This document shows positions 31,898 to 41,208 of a stretch of DNA of 64,000 bases, in pieces. The position numbers were made by a program, and so were the translations under genes. The DNA is taken from positions 224,377-288,376 of the forward strand of contig JAFYMG010000016.1 of the NCBI GenBank assembly GCA_017556705.1, written 5' to 3'. The notes beneath the pieces are model-generated. The model searched no databases, had not been told where the DNA came from, and saw only the letters and a list, made by a program, of their open reading frames with translations. Origin of the DNA: Paludibacteraceae bacterium (GTDB taxonomy: Bacteria; Bacteroidota; Bacteroidia; Bacteroidales; Paludibacteraceae). Position 1 is the stretch's first letter, and every line of letters starts with the position of its first letter.

Positions 31898-32270
31898 TAG
31901 TCAAAAATGCAAACATTTTGCGATTTTACGCATTTTTGGTGAAAAAGATTTACGGATTTCTGCATGTTTCTGCAAAATAAATTTACGGATTTCTGCATTT
32001 TTTGATAAAATTATTTGCGTATGGCAAAGATCTAAGGTGCTATGTCAGGATATTTTTATAGAAAAATGAAAATATTTTTGGCTATTTCAATACATTTTTG
32101 TATCCATTCAGCCAAAAATAAATCACCATTTGCGTTTTAGATACTAATGTTTAAAAAATAGTCAAAAATGCAAACATTTTGCGATTTTACGCATATTTAG
32201 CGAAAAAGATTTTGCGATTTTACGCATTTTTGGCAAAAAAGATTTTGCGATTTCAAAAAAAAGTAGTACC
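31898..32270. repeat. AT-rich repeats before the ATPase gene
   Basis: A 36-bp block beginning TAGTCAAAAATGCAAACATT is present identically at 31898-31933 and 32159-32194. Around it, GATTTTGCGATTTTACGCAT and TTTACGGATTTCTGCAT units repeat with AAAAAGATT linkers. They end 30 bases before the start of the ATPase gene and overlap its promoter (TACCTTTG near 32267). Otherwise the spacer 31846-32299 has no gene. Confidence 0.75.
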
Positions 32271-32299
32271 TTTGCAGCGAATTTAATCAAACTGACCAT

Positions 32300-33625
32300 A
32301 TGATTTTTCGTAGAAAACTTTACAACGACATGCTTCGTTGGAAAAACGAACGCAAAGGAACAACTGCATTGCTCATCAAAGGAGCACGACGAGTAGGTAA
32401 GTCCACCTTGGCAGAAGAGTTTGCAAAGAACGAGTATAAGACCTACATCTTAATCGATTTTGCCCATATCTCTCCCAAGATGTCTGCGCTCTTTGATGAT
32501 ATGAGCAATTTGAATTTCTTCTTCATGCACCTACAATTGGAAACGGGCGTGACGTTGTATGAACGTGAGTCAGTCATCATCTTTGATGAGGTGCAACTCC
32601 AGCCTAAAGCACGTCAAGCTATCAAGTATCTGGTTAAAGATGGCCGCTATGACTATATCGAAACGGGATCGTTGCTTTCTATCAAGAAGAATGTGCAAGG
32701 CATCGTTATTCCTTCCGAGGAAACAAGAGTCACTTTGCAACCGATGGATTTTGAAGAGTTTTATTGGGCAATTGGGAATACCACTTCCTACGGCGTCTTA
32801 AAGCAGTTTTATGAGCAACATCATGCGTTGAGCAATTCACATCGCAAAGTGATGCGTGACCTTCGATTGTATATGCTGGTAGGAGGTATGCCTCAAGCAG
32901 TAGATACTTATCTAAGCACGAATAACCTGCAAGCAGTAGATGAGAAGAAACGGGAAATCATTGATCTCTACAAAGACGATTTCAATAAGATCGACCCAAC
33001 AGGACGTGCCTCACAACTGTTTGCCGCCATCCCAGCACAACTGAATAGCAATGCTGGACGTTATCAGATTGCCAGTGTTCTTGAGAATCAAGATGCACAA
33101 CGAGTGGCGGAAGTAGTGGCTGATATGGCGGATAGTATGACCATATCTTTGGCTTACCATGCGAATGATCCCAATGTGGGTTTACCAATGACCAAGAACT
33201 TGTATCGCTACAAGATGTTTGTAGCAGATACGGGTTTGTTTGTGACCTTGGCGTTTCATGATAAGGCATTTACAGAAAATATTATCTATAGCAAGTTGTT
33301 GAGTGATAAATTGGATGCTAATCTGGGGTATATTTATGAGAACTTGGTGGCTCAAATGTTGCGTAGTGCAGGACATGAGTTGTTCTATCATACATTTCCA
33401 GCAGAGAATAATCACAACTACGAAGTAGATTTCTTGCTATCTCGTGGTAATAAGATTGTTCCTATCGAGGTGAAGTCTTCGGGATATAAGACGCATAAGT
33501 CTTTGGATGCTTTTTGCGAGAAACACTCTTCTCGTATTGGCGATCGCATCTTGCTCTATACCAAAGACTACCAAAAGGATGGAGCAACCATCTGCTTGCC
33601 GGTCTATTTTACGAGTCTTTTGTAA
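32300..33625 (+). CDS. AAA ATPase with DUF4143 domain
   Basis: 441 residues. Walker A is IKGARRVGKSTL near residue 27, Walker B VIIFDEVQ near 90, sensor TGSLLS near 122; the C-terminal half (about 230-400) has the DUF4143 pattern with KMFVADTGLF and VDFLLSRGNKIVPIEVKSS, a nuclease-like PD-(D/E)XK end. These proteins are very common in Bacteroidota and of unclear role; some act in defence or toxin-like contexts. It is cargo of the insert between the duplicated tail-tip ends. A second member lies at 62551. Confidence 0.88.
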   Translation: MIFRRKLYNDMLRWKNERKGTTALLIKGARRVGKSTLAEEFAKNEYKTYILIDFAHISPKMSALFDDMSNLNFFFMHLQLETGVTLYERESVIIFDEVQLQPKARQAIKYLVKDGRYDYIETGSLLSIKKNVQGIVIPSEETRVTLQPMDFEEFYWAIGNTTSYGVLKQFYEQHHALSNSHRKVMRDLRLYMLVGGMPQAVDTYLSTNNLQAVDEKKREIIDLYKDDFNKIDPTGRASQLFAAIPAQLNSNAGRYQIASVLENQDAQRVAEVVADMADSMTISLAYHANDPNVGLPMTKNLYRYKMFVADTGLFVTLAFHDKAFTENIIYSKLLSDKLDANLGYIYENLVAQMLRSAGHELFYHTFPAENNHNYEVDFLLSRGNKIVPIEVKSSGYKTHKSLDAFCEKHSSRIGDRILLYTKDYQKDGATICLPVYFTSLL

Positions 33626-33846
33626 ACTATAGCACTTAATGTAACAGCGCAAAAATCTATGAAATAAACTGTAATTCAAGGATTTCGATTGTTGATCATT
33701 CGTAATGCCCTTCTTGAAAAGTTAATAGCAGCCTTATTTGGCTGCTATTAACGTATTCAAATATCCGAAATTTTGCAAATAAATCGGATGATTACCTACT
33801 TGTTATTCCTAAAATATTTGCAAAGTTTTAGGAATTTCTTACATAT

Positions 33847-34037
33847 TTTAAGGATAGTCATTATGCCCGAAAGATTGACCCAATACACAAATACTCCTTC
33901 AAATTCCTTTCGGATGACATCCCCAACGTGCGGGCTTTGTTCTATATCAATGGTAAGCAGTTCATCTGCGAGAAGATTACTGCCACCTTCAACGAACATG
34001 GAATGAGCCAACTCCTCAAGGGCGATTTCTATGAGGT
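33847..34037 (+). pseudogene. Duplicated 3' fragment of the tail-tip gene
   Basis: 189 of 191 positions match 31144-31334. The fragment has no start codon of its own and ends after TATGAGGTCGTGGGATGA. It marks the original junction between the tail-tip gene and the downstream region, with the cargo insert placed between the two copies. Space 33626-33846 holds only the inner repeat. Confidence 0.88.
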
Positions 34038-34061
34038 CGTGGGATGATACACTAAATATAT

Positions 34062-34077
34062 GCGCACGCGCGTGCGC
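34062..34077. terminator. GCGCACGCGCGTGCGC palindrome
   Basis: A perfect 16-base palindrome between the tail-tip fragment and the integrase stop. It may form a terminator for the convergent units or serve as a recombination or binding site. Confidence 0.5.
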
Positions 34078-34078
34078 G

Positions 34079-35479
34079 TTAGGCTTTATTCTCATCCCCA
34101 ATAATCATGGACGGTGCAGCGTTGTTGAGTTTCTTGATGAGGTTAGGGTTCTTGTGATTGCCATAGCGCGTGGTCATGCTCAGGTCGCTATGACCTGCAG
34201 CTTGCATCACATCCAAGGCAGGAATACCTTCCTCCAGCATGCTATTGATACCACTATCACGCAATGAATACAATTGATATTCCTTTGGCAGTTTCATCTC
34301 ATCACGCATGTCAATCCATGTGTTGGTAAAGGAGTGTTGCGACATAGGCAGCTTACCACATTTCCAACTCTTATCGGCAAACAAGTAGTCCGTTGGCTTG
34401 GCATGCTTCGTGTGTTCCAATAGCATTTGCTCAAGTAGTGTGTCCATACGGCTATCACGCGATTTGCCGTTCTTAGTCTTATTGCCAGGCAAGTGGATGC
34501 AATGATTGACAAAGTCAATGTCCTCCACCTGTATGCGCGTGATCTCGATAGGTCGAATGAGCGATGTGAACACCATCTGCATAATGATACACATAGCTGG
34601 GTTATTCTCCTTGAAATAGTTGAAGATTCGTGTGCGGTCTTCCGCAGGGATGATAGTACGTGTCTTCTCGCCCTCGCGTTTCTTCTTAATCTTCGCAAAT
34701 GGGTTCTCTGTGAGATAGCAGTGCTCTACAGCCCATGTGAAGACACCACGTCCCATCTTCATATTATTGTTGTAGGTTCGTGGGGAAACGCGCTCTGCAT
34801 GTAGGCGGGTGCGTACTACTTTCTTGCCATTGGAGTTGCCGCCTCTATTGACGAACTCCAAGTACTCCACAGCTATCTCCTGCGTAAACTCGCCCGTAGT
34901 AAGAGTGGGGTAGTTCTTTTGCAGCCACTCTGTCAATTGCTTGCAGAAGGTGCTATAGCTGACCATGGATGTTTTCTTGAGTTCTTTGGATTTCTCCTTG
35001 ATGAACTCCTCAAACATCTTCTGCACAGGTGTCTCGCTACGCTTGGTAGGCTTGCTTGCCTCGCTCACAGTAGGCATAGGCGCGACTGCTTGCTCTGCCT
35101 GTTGTTGCTCGGCTTGTGCAGATGGCAATGGTGGCAGAGGTGCTATATACTGCATGACAGGCGTAGCCTGCGACACTACTGGCACTTGCACATATTGCAT
35201 TTGTTGTGGCATTGCAGGCAATGTCTGCATAGGTGCATAGTGCATTTGGAGTTGGTTGTTGATGGTCGTAACGATAGATTCCGCTTTGGTACGGAAGTCC
35301 ATCATCGTTTGACATTTCTTTCTCAAACGATTCAATTTAATACGTTTACGACGGAAGGATTTTTGATCGTCAGTTAGGGTAGCATACTCAATGTACCAAC
35401 CTAGTTTGTTGGTGTACAATTGAGCTGGACGATAATGAAGGGTCAAGTACCCTTCGAATTTTGCTTGAAAATTTTGCAT
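34079..35479 (-). CDS. int: Tyrosine integrase of the island
   Basis: 466 residues from ATG 35479 (MQNFQAKFEGYL); a GTG 30 bases upstream is less likely. N-terminal arm-binding part, a Pro/Gln-rich linker (about 80-135), a core-binding domain about 150-260 and a C-terminal catalytic domain: first Arg in TSLIRPIEI (about 309), LYSLRDSG (second Arg about 407, with Tyr in place of the usual His), AAGHSD (about 430) and nucleophile in TTRYGNH (about 439). It sits just inside the tRNA-Thr gene and reads away from it, as in tRNA-targeting integrative elements. Confidence 0.92.
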   Translation of the reverse strand: MQNFQAKFEGYLTLHYRPAQLYTNKLGWYIEYATLTDDQKSFRRKRIKLNRLRKKCQTMMDFRTKAESIVTTINNQLQMHYAPMQTLPAMPQQMQYVQVPVVSQATPVMQYIAPLPPLPSAQAEQQQAEQAVAPMPTVSEASKPTKRSETPVQKMFEEFIKEKSKELKKTSMVSYSTFCKQLTEWLQKNYPTLTTGEFTQEIAVEYLEFVNRGGNSNGKKVVRTRLHAERVSPRTYNNNMKMGRGVFTWAVEHCYLTENPFAKIKKKREGEKTRTIIPAEDRTRIFNYFKENNPAMCIIMQMVFTSLIRPIEITRIQVEDIDFVNHCIHLPGNKTKNGKSRDSRMDTLLEQMLLEHTKHAKPTDYLFADKSWKCGKLPMSQHSFTNTWIDMRDEMKLPKEYQLYSLRDSGINSMLEEGIPALDVMQAAGHSDLSMTTRYGNHKNPNLIKKLNNAAPSMIIGDENKA

Positions 35480-35547
35480 TTTTTTTTCTTCGGTTGTGTA
35501 TTTGACCACCCGAAGAAATTATGCTTTAAAATATGGAAATCGTCTCT

Positions 35548-35606
35548 CAAAATCTGCCGTTTTTGTACCGATTTTGATGACGATTTTGGTGCCGATTGAT
35601 AATTAG
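35548..35606. repeat. Short direct repeats between integrase and tRNA-Thr
   Basis: TTTGTACCGATTTT, TTGATGACGATTTT and TTGGTGCCGATTG follow each other at about 14-15 base spacing. Position between int and the attachment tRNA suggests arm-type integrase sites. Confidence 0.45.
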
Positions 35607-35637
35607 TTTTTTATAACTTGCTGATTATCAACATTTG

Positions 35638-35710
35638 AGCCACCACGGGGACTCGAACCCCGGACCTACTCATTACGAATGAGTTGCTCTACCAACTGAG
35701 CTATGGTGGC
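35638..35710 (-). tRNA. tRNA-Thr(CGT), probable attachment site
   Basis: Reading the minus strand: acceptor GCCACCA/TGGTGGC, D arm GCTC/GAGC, anticodon stem ACTCA/TGAGT with loop TTCGTAA (CGT), T arm CCGGGG/CCCCGG around TTCGAGT. CCA not encoded. The gene's 3' end is where the integrase region begins, so its last bases are the likely att core. The other att copy is not in the window. Confidence 0.92.
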
Positions 35711-35773
35711 AATTTGATTTTCAGCGATTTACATCGCAATTCAATCCATTTTGGCTCAATTTTCAGCTTCTAA

Positions 35774-35827
<54 letters not shown>

Positions 35828-35947
35828 AAAAGCGGATGCAAAGGTAGTGCTTTTTTGTGAAATATGCAAATAATTTTGGAGAATTGCATATTTTTTTGTA
35901 CTTTTGCAGGCAGAAATAATTATTTAGAGTTTGTCTTGAAATAAGAA

Positions 35948-37270
35948 ATGAAAAAAATACACTTGTTATTATTGCTATTATTATGTGCTACACCAAGAGG
36001 AGTTGCACAGTATTGTACGAGCATACATAATGCCAATATACATACTTTGCGTACGAGATATGTGGATACGGATTTGCCTCTACAGCGTCCATATCTAGTA
36101 CTTGTGAATGGGGTGATAGATGGCAGTGATGGCACTAATACTCTGGAGATCTCATTTGATGAACTGAGTCATGACATACAACAATATTCTTATACATTGC
36201 TTCATTGTAATCATGATTGGACGAAGAGTGATATTAGTTCCTATGAGTATGTAAGAGGGTTTACAACGGGCGATGTGGTGGATTATGAGTTGTCGCTTAA
36301 TACACAACAGGCATATACCCATTATTGGTTTACATTTCCTAATGATCAGATGCAATTAACTGCAAGTGGAAATTATGTGCTTCTCATTTATCAAGATGGC
36401 GATGTGGAGAATATGGTGGCACAAGTTTGTTTTTCTGTGGTGGAGCAGATCGTGGATGTGGATGCTTCTTTACGAGCCAATACGGATATTGAGCTTAATG
36501 GCAGGTATCAGCAACTGGATGTTGATGTACGCACTGCAGCGTTAAATGTACGTGATGCTCAAGAAGTTAAAGTAGTGGTGCAGCAAAATGGTCGTTGGGA
36601 TAATATGGTGACATTGGGTAAACCCACTTTTGTAGAGCCTGGTCGTTTGCGCTATATAAATCAGAAATCGTTGGTCTTTGAGGGTGGAAATGAGTTTCGG
36701 CATTTTGATATATATTCTACATATTATGCTGGCTATCACGTAGATGTGGTTGATTATGCGCAAGGCGAATACCACGTGCTGCTGGATGTAGACGAGATTC
36801 GCGGCACCATGGGCAGAGGAGCAGGTCGCGAGGGGTTGCCTTATCTGACAGAAGAGGATGCTAATGGACAATGGGTGGTGAATTGTGAGAAGACGGATTA
36901 TGTGGATACGGAGGCGGAATATATGTGGGTGCATTTTTGTTTGCCAACTATGCAACCATTAATGGATGCTCGTGTGTTTGTGGGAGGCGATATGTTTTAT
37001 AACCAATATGCTGCTACCAATATGATGTATTATGATGCAGAAACCAAATGTTATCGTGCGCGCGCGTATATTAAACAAGGTGGATATAACTATATGTACT
37101 ATTCGGTGAAGAGTGATGGGCAGTTGCAGACACATGGAAGTCCTGTGAAAGTGAGCACTTTGCCGTTAGAAGGTTCACATTGGCAGACGGAAAATGAATA
37201 TGTGATAAAAGTGTACTATCGTCCATTTGGTGGAAGATATGATAGATTGCTAGGATATAAAGTTTTGTGA
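35948..37270 (+). CDS. Type IX secretion system plug protein (DUF5103)
   Basis: 440 residues with a signal peptide (MKKIHLLLLLLLCATPRGVAQ). LQRPYLVLVNGVIDGSDGTNTLEISFDELSHDIQQYSYTLLHCNHDW (quoted in pieces by pattern: L-F-LDDGD--Y-Y--iHC-ADW) matches DUF5103, identified as the plug that closes the SprA translocon of the type IX secretion system in Bacteroidota. Periplasm-facing outer-membrane role. Own promoter box TACTTTTG at 35899-35906. First chromosomal gene outside the island. Confidence 0.85.
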   Translation: MKKIHLLLLLLLCATPRGVAQYCTSIHNANIHTLRTRYVDTDLPLQRPYLVLVNGVIDGSDGTNTLEISFDELSHDIQQYSYTLLHCNHDWTKSDISSYEYVRGFTTGDVVDYELSLNTQQAYTHYWFTFPNDQMQLTASGNYVLLIYQDGDVENMVAQVCFSVVEQIVDVDASLRANTDIELNGRYQQLDVDVRTAALNVRDAQEVKVVVQQNGRWDNMVTLGKPTFVEPGRLRYINQKSLVFEGGNEFRHFDIYSTYYAGYHVDVVDYAQGEYHVLLDVDEIRGTMGRGAGREGLPYLTEEDANGQWVVNCEKTDYVDTEAEYMWVHFCLPTMQPLMDARVFVGGDMFYNQYAATNMMYYDAETKCYRARAYIKQGGYNYMYYSVKSDGQLQTHGSPVKVSTLPLEGSHWQTENEYVIKVYYRPFGGRYDRLLGYKVL

Positions 37271-37404
37271 TGTGGTGTACAGTATATGTAGTGTATTGTG
37301 AGATTCCAATGGAAGCAAGTGGCAACTCGAAGTAAAAGAATTAAATATTTATTAAAAAAAATGGATAAAATGCATTCTTTTTTGCATAATCCAATTTTTT
37401 TTTG

Positions 37405-37455
37405 TACCTTTGCAGCGCCTATGGCGCTTTCACGAAGAAATTGCTAGGAAAGCGC
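37405..37455 (+). promoter_or_regulatory. Promoter and two-state leader of the acyl-CoA ligase gene
   Basis: Box TACCTTTG at 37405-37412. In the leader, AGCGCC-tat-GGCGCT (37414-37428) and GCGCTTTC/GAAAGCGC (37424-37431 with 37448-37455) both pair perfectly but share bases, so only one can form. The second ends 27 bases before the ATG. Confidence 0.5.
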
Positions 37456-37481
37456 ATGTAATGTAAAAATAACTTAGACAT

Positions 37482-39152
37482 ATGCTGAGTAAACCAGAAG
37501 AGAATCTAATCAAGATTTATGAGAGATCGTTCCGTGAGAATTGGTCGTTGGAGGCTGTTACCGATTATGGTACAAGTAATATCTTGACGTATGCACAGTT
37601 GGCAGAGAATGTTGCTAAACTGCATTTGATGTTTAAGCAAGCAGGAGTACAAGTTGGCGATAAAGTGGCAGTTATGGGTAGAAATAATGCCAACTGGGTG
37701 ACGACATTCTTGGCAACAGTGACATATGGTGCGGTCATAGTACCTATATTGCAAGACTTCAAGGCAAATGATGCAATACATATTGTAAATCACTCAGAAT
37801 CAAAATTGTTGTTTATTACTGATTTGATTTGGGAGAATATTGATGCAGAGCAAGTGCCTGAATTGAAAGCGGTAATCTCTCTAAATACTATGGATATGAT
37901 TATCAGTCGTTTGCCAATGGAGCAATCGATAGATAAGATGACTATCGGGGAATTGTTCGCGGAGACATATCCAAATGGATTCAGTAAAGATGATGTGCAA
38001 TATATTGATCGAAGCAATGCTGAGTTAGCATCCATTAACTACACATCGGGTACCACGGGTTTTTCCAAGGGTGTAATGACGCCTGCGAATGCATTGGCTG
38101 GTAATATTTTGTTTGGTTTGAAAACAAAATTGGTATTTCCTGGTTGTCGTCATGTGGCATTTTTACCTTTAGCACATGCCTATGGGTGTGCATTTGATTT
38201 CTTGGCATGTTTGGCTGCAGGTGGTCATACTTATCTAATTGGTCGTACACCATCTGCGAAAATATTGTTGAAAGCGTTCTCAGAAGTGAAACCTACTGTT
38301 ATTCTGTCTGTTCCGCTGATATTGGAGAAGATTTATAAGAAGATGATTCAGCCTCAAATTAGTCGAACTCCAGTTAGTTGGGTGTTGAAGATGCCATTAC
38401 TAGATAAGGTAGTGCTGAATAAGATACGCGAGAAGTTGATGGATGCTTTTGGTGGCGAATTTTCTCAAGTGATCATTGGAGGTGCGCCTTTGAATGCAGA
38501 GGTAGAGGCTTTTTTGCGTCGTATTAAATTCCCTATCACCATAGGTTATGGTATGACGGAAACCGCTCCGTTGATTAGTTATACTCCGTGGAATGAATTC
38601 CGTACTCAATCTTGTGGTCAAGTGTTGGAAGGTTTTATGGAGGCGCGTATTGCTAGTCCAGATGCCAGTGGAGTGGGTGAGATACAAGTGCGTGGTGAGC
38701 ATGTGATGATGGGATATTACAAAAATGAACAAGCTACAAGCGAAAGTTTTACTGATGATGGATGGTTGCGTACAGGTGATTTAGGTGTGATAGATAAGGA
38801 TGGTTTTATATACATTAAAGGTCGTTGTAAAACTATGTTGCTTGGCCCTAGTGGACAAAATATCTATCCGGAAGAGATTGAAGCAAAAATAAATAATATG
38901 CCATATGTGCTGGAGTCGCTAGTGTTGCAGAAAGATGATACACGTTTGGTGGCATTGGTTTGCCCTGATTTCGAGGCTGTAGATGCAGATCATCTAACTC
39001 AAGAACAGTTGGAAAGTGTGATGGAGGAGAACCGCAAACTAGTGAATCAGGATTTGGCGGCGTACGAGCAGATTAACATGGTGAAACTCTATACACACGA
39101 GTTTGAGAAAACACCAAAGAAGAGTATAAAGCGCTTTCTTTACGAAGCGTAA
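37482..39152 (+). CDS. Long-chain acyl-CoA/AMP ligase
   Basis: 556 residues of the ANL superfamily: P-loop-like SINYTSGTTGFSKGVM about 186-200, GYGMTETAPLISY about 350-362, TGDLGVIDKDGFIYIKGR about 425-442 and a C-terminal lysine region KTPKKSIKRFLY. It activates a fatty acid as acyl-AMP and passes it to CoA (or ACP). Long-chain fatty-acid CoA ligase is the usual label in Bacteroidales. Monocistronic, with coaX 58 bases behind; the gap holds a hairpin repeat. Confidence 0.9.
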   Translation: MLSKPEENLIKIYERSFRENWSLEAVTDYGTSNILTYAQLAENVAKLHLMFKQAGVQVGDKVAVMGRNNANWVTTFLATVTYGAVIVPILQDFKANDAIHIVNHSESKLLFITDLIWENIDAEQVPELKAVISLNTMDMIISRLPMEQSIDKMTIGELFAETYPNGFSKDDVQYIDRSNAELASINYTSGTTGFSKGVMTPANALAGNILFGLKTKLVFPGCRHVAFLPLAHAYGCAFDFLACLAAGGHTYLIGRTPSAKILLKAFSEVKPTVILSVPLILEKIYKKMIQPQISRTPVSWVLKMPLLDKVVLNKIREKLMDAFGGEFSQVIIGGAPLNAEVEAFLRRIKFPITIGYGMTETAPLISYTPWNEFRTQSCGQVLEGFMEARIASPDASGVGEIQVRGEHVMMGYYKNEQATSESFTDDGWLRTGDLGVIDKDGFIYIKGRCKTMLLGPSGQNIYPEEIEAKINNMPYVLESLVLQKDDTRLVALVCPDFEAVDADHLTQEQLESVMEENRKLVNQDLAAYEQINMVKLYTHEFEKTPKKSIKRFLYEA

Positions 39153-39167
39153 ATAAAGTGCTTAGTT

Positions 39168-39209
39168 TAGAGGACGCTCGCGAGCGAGCTACAGTTTAGA
39201 GTTTAGAGG
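39168..39209. repeat. Hairpin plus TTTAGAG repeat
   Basis: GCTCGCGAGC (inside GAGGACGCTCGCGAGCGAGC) is followed by TACAGTTTAGAGTTTAGAGG. It belongs to the family of short palindrome-plus-TTAGAG/TATAG repeats seen again near 55880 and 57780. Confidence 0.55.
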
Positions 39210-39210
39210 C

Positions 39211-39951
39211 ATGAACTTGTGTATTGATCAGGGAAATTCGAGAACGAAGATAGCGCTGTTTAAACAAGATGGGCGAATTGTGAAGAACTTGCTGTACAAG
39301 TACTTTACAAGCGCTGATGTTGAGCGCCTCTTCTCGCTATATCCGATCAAAAATAGCATTGTTTCATCGGTAGCGAATATGGATGCTGCTGTAGTAAATA
39401 CACTTAATCGCTTGTCAGAGCACTTTATATTGTTTGATTATAAAACACCATTGCCCATAGCTAATCGTTACGAGACACCTGATACTTTGGGTCAAGACCG
39501 GATCGCTTCAGCGGTGGGAGCTGCATATTTATGTCCGAATAAAAATCTATTGATTGTAGATGCAGGTTCGGCTATAACATATGATTTTTTTTCTTCAGAA
39601 CAAGGGTTCCTAGGAGGAAATATCGCTCCAGGAATCAAGATGCGATTGACAGTGCTCAATCAAATGACCAAGAAATTACCATTAGTAGAGGTAGAGCAGA
39701 ATGCACTAACGCCTCTATTTGGCAAAAATACTAAAGAAGCTATTGCAGCAGGTGTTGTTCGAGGGGTGGTTTTTGAGGTAAAAGGATATATGCGTACGCT
39801 TAGCGAACAAGGAACTGATTTTGTGGCATTTGCTACGGGTGGACATGCACCCTATATATTAAACGGGGTCAAGGATGGTATGCGTCATGAACCACACTTG
39901 GTGTTGATTGGTCTGAATCGTATTTTAGAATATAATATAGTTGAGCATTAA
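39211..39951 (+). CDS. coaX: Type III pantothenate kinase
   Basis: First step of coenzyme A synthesis: phosphorylation of pantothenate. 246 residues with the ASKHA phosphate loop IDQGNSRTKIALF (4-16), TLGQDRIASAVGA (about 91-103) and LLIVDAGSAITYDFF (about 113-127) with catalytic Asp, then GGNIAPGIKMR. The following outer-membrane gene starts seven bases behind, a Bacteroidales arrangement. Confidence 0.93.
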   Translation: MNLCIDQGNSRTKIALFKQDGRIVKNLLYKYFTSADVERLFSLYPIKNSIVSSVANMDAAVVNTLNRLSEHFILFDYKTPLPIANRYETPDTLGQDRIASAVGAAYLCPNKNLLIVDAGSAITYDFFSSEQGFLGGNIAPGIKMRLTVLNQMTKKLPLVEVEQNALTPLFGKNTKEAIAAGVVRGVVFEVKGYMRTLSEQGTDFVAFATGGHAPYILNGVKDGMRHEPHLVLIGLNRILEYNIVEH

Positions 39952-39957
39952 TTGATT

Positions 39958-41175
39958 ATGAGTTTGAAAAAATATATATTGATTGTATTTGCCAGTATGA
40001 TGGCGGTGGTGATGTGGGCGCAAAATGCAACTTCATCTCCCACTTCACGTTATGGCTATGGTGAGTTGAATAATAATCTGCCTGGTGCTTACCGTGCAAT
40101 GGGTGGTTTGGGCGTAGGTATGCGCTCAAACAAAGTAATCAATCCAGCACAACCCGCATCATATACTGCATGCGACTCAATGACCTTCATGTTTGATGTG
40201 GCAGGGTCATTCCTTTATACCAACTATGGTGATTCATATGGACAACGTAATAAGGTGAATGGTAACTTGGAGTATATCACTATGCAATTCCCTATTTGGC
40301 GTCAGCATATTGCCATGTCGTTGGGTGTTAATCCTTATTCGGCTGTGGGTTATGACTTTGCATTGACTGATTCTATTAATTCGGATTACTATTATACTCA
40401 ATCTTATCGTGGTTTGGGTGGTTTTACGCAAGTGTATGGTGGCGTAAGTTTTAATATATGTGATTGGGTGGCGTTGGGTGTCAATGCGTACTATATGTTT
40501 GGAGATGTAGAGCAATCTAGAAGCTTAAACTTTACGGATGCATCAATGGATTCTGTACAATTGGTAGAAACATTGACAGCGAATAGTTTGCGCCTGCGTT
40601 ATGGTGTACAATTATTTCACACTTTTGGCAAACACTCAATTACATTGGGAGGTGTTTTCGAAAATAAACAACCATTCTCACGTATGAACTACGAACAAAT
40701 CGAAACAACAACAGCCGATACTATCACATTGATTGATAATGGCTTTGAAATGCCGATGATGTATGGTGCTGGTTTGAGTTATGCATATGATAATCGTGTA
40801 CTTATTGGTGCAGATTATATGTGTCATGATTGGGCAAATGCCAAGTATTTTGGAACAACCAACTCGTTACGTGTTCGTCATCGCTGGGCACTTGGTGCTG
40901 AGTATCGCAACAATCCAACTAGTCGAAAATATGTGGATCAATTGTATTGGCGATTGGGTGTAAATTACACTACTGCATATACGAATCGGTATAATGAAGC
41001 GGAACTGGGAGTGAGTGCTGGTGTTGGTTTCCCATTGCGAACAGCTGGTACTGTAATCAATGCAACAGTGGAATATGGAAAACGTGGCAGTAAAGACGTC
41101 TTGAAGGAGAATTATTTGCGACTGGTAATTAATGCTTCTATTTCCGAACATTGGTTCTTTAAACGTAAATTGTAG
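39958..41175 (+). CDS. Outer-membrane beta-barrel protein
   Basis: 405 residues from ATG 39958 (MSLKKYILIVFASMMAVVMWAQ), a signal peptide. The mature part starts TSSPTSRYGYGELNNNLPGAYRAMGGLGVGMRSNKVINPAQPASYTACDSM, a pattern like FadL-type/PorP-like barrels of Bacteroidetes, and ends LRLVINASISEHWFFKRKL with a terminal aromatic, as barrels do. Next to a TPR gene and lptC, so an envelope-assembly context. Confidence 0.8.
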   Translation: MSLKKYILIVFASMMAVVMWAQNATSSPTSRYGYGELNNNLPGAYRAMGGLGVGMRSNKVINPAQPASYTACDSMTFMFDVAGSFLYTNYGDSYGQRNKVNGNLEYITMQFPIWRQHIAMSLGVNPYSAVGYDFALTDSINSDYYYTQSYRGLGGFTQVYGGVSFNICDWVALGVNAYYMFGDVEQSRSLNFTDASMDSVQLVETLTANSLRLRYGVQLFHTFGKHSITLGGVFENKQPFSRMNYEQIETTTADTITLIDNGFEMPMMYGAGLSYAYDNRVLIGADYMCHDWANAKYFGTTNSLRVRHRWALGAEYRNNPTSRKYVDQLYWRLGVNYTTAYTNRYNEAELGVSAGVGFPLRTAGTVINATVEYGKRGSKDVLKENYLRLVINASISEHWFFKRKL

Positions 41176-41208
41176 TAAAATATACTAATAAAATAAATAT
41201 ACAGCAAA

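Noticed and set aside
31860..31900. tRNA-like GGTAGAGC stretch
   Set aside because: It resembles a D arm but no acceptor or T arm can be paired.
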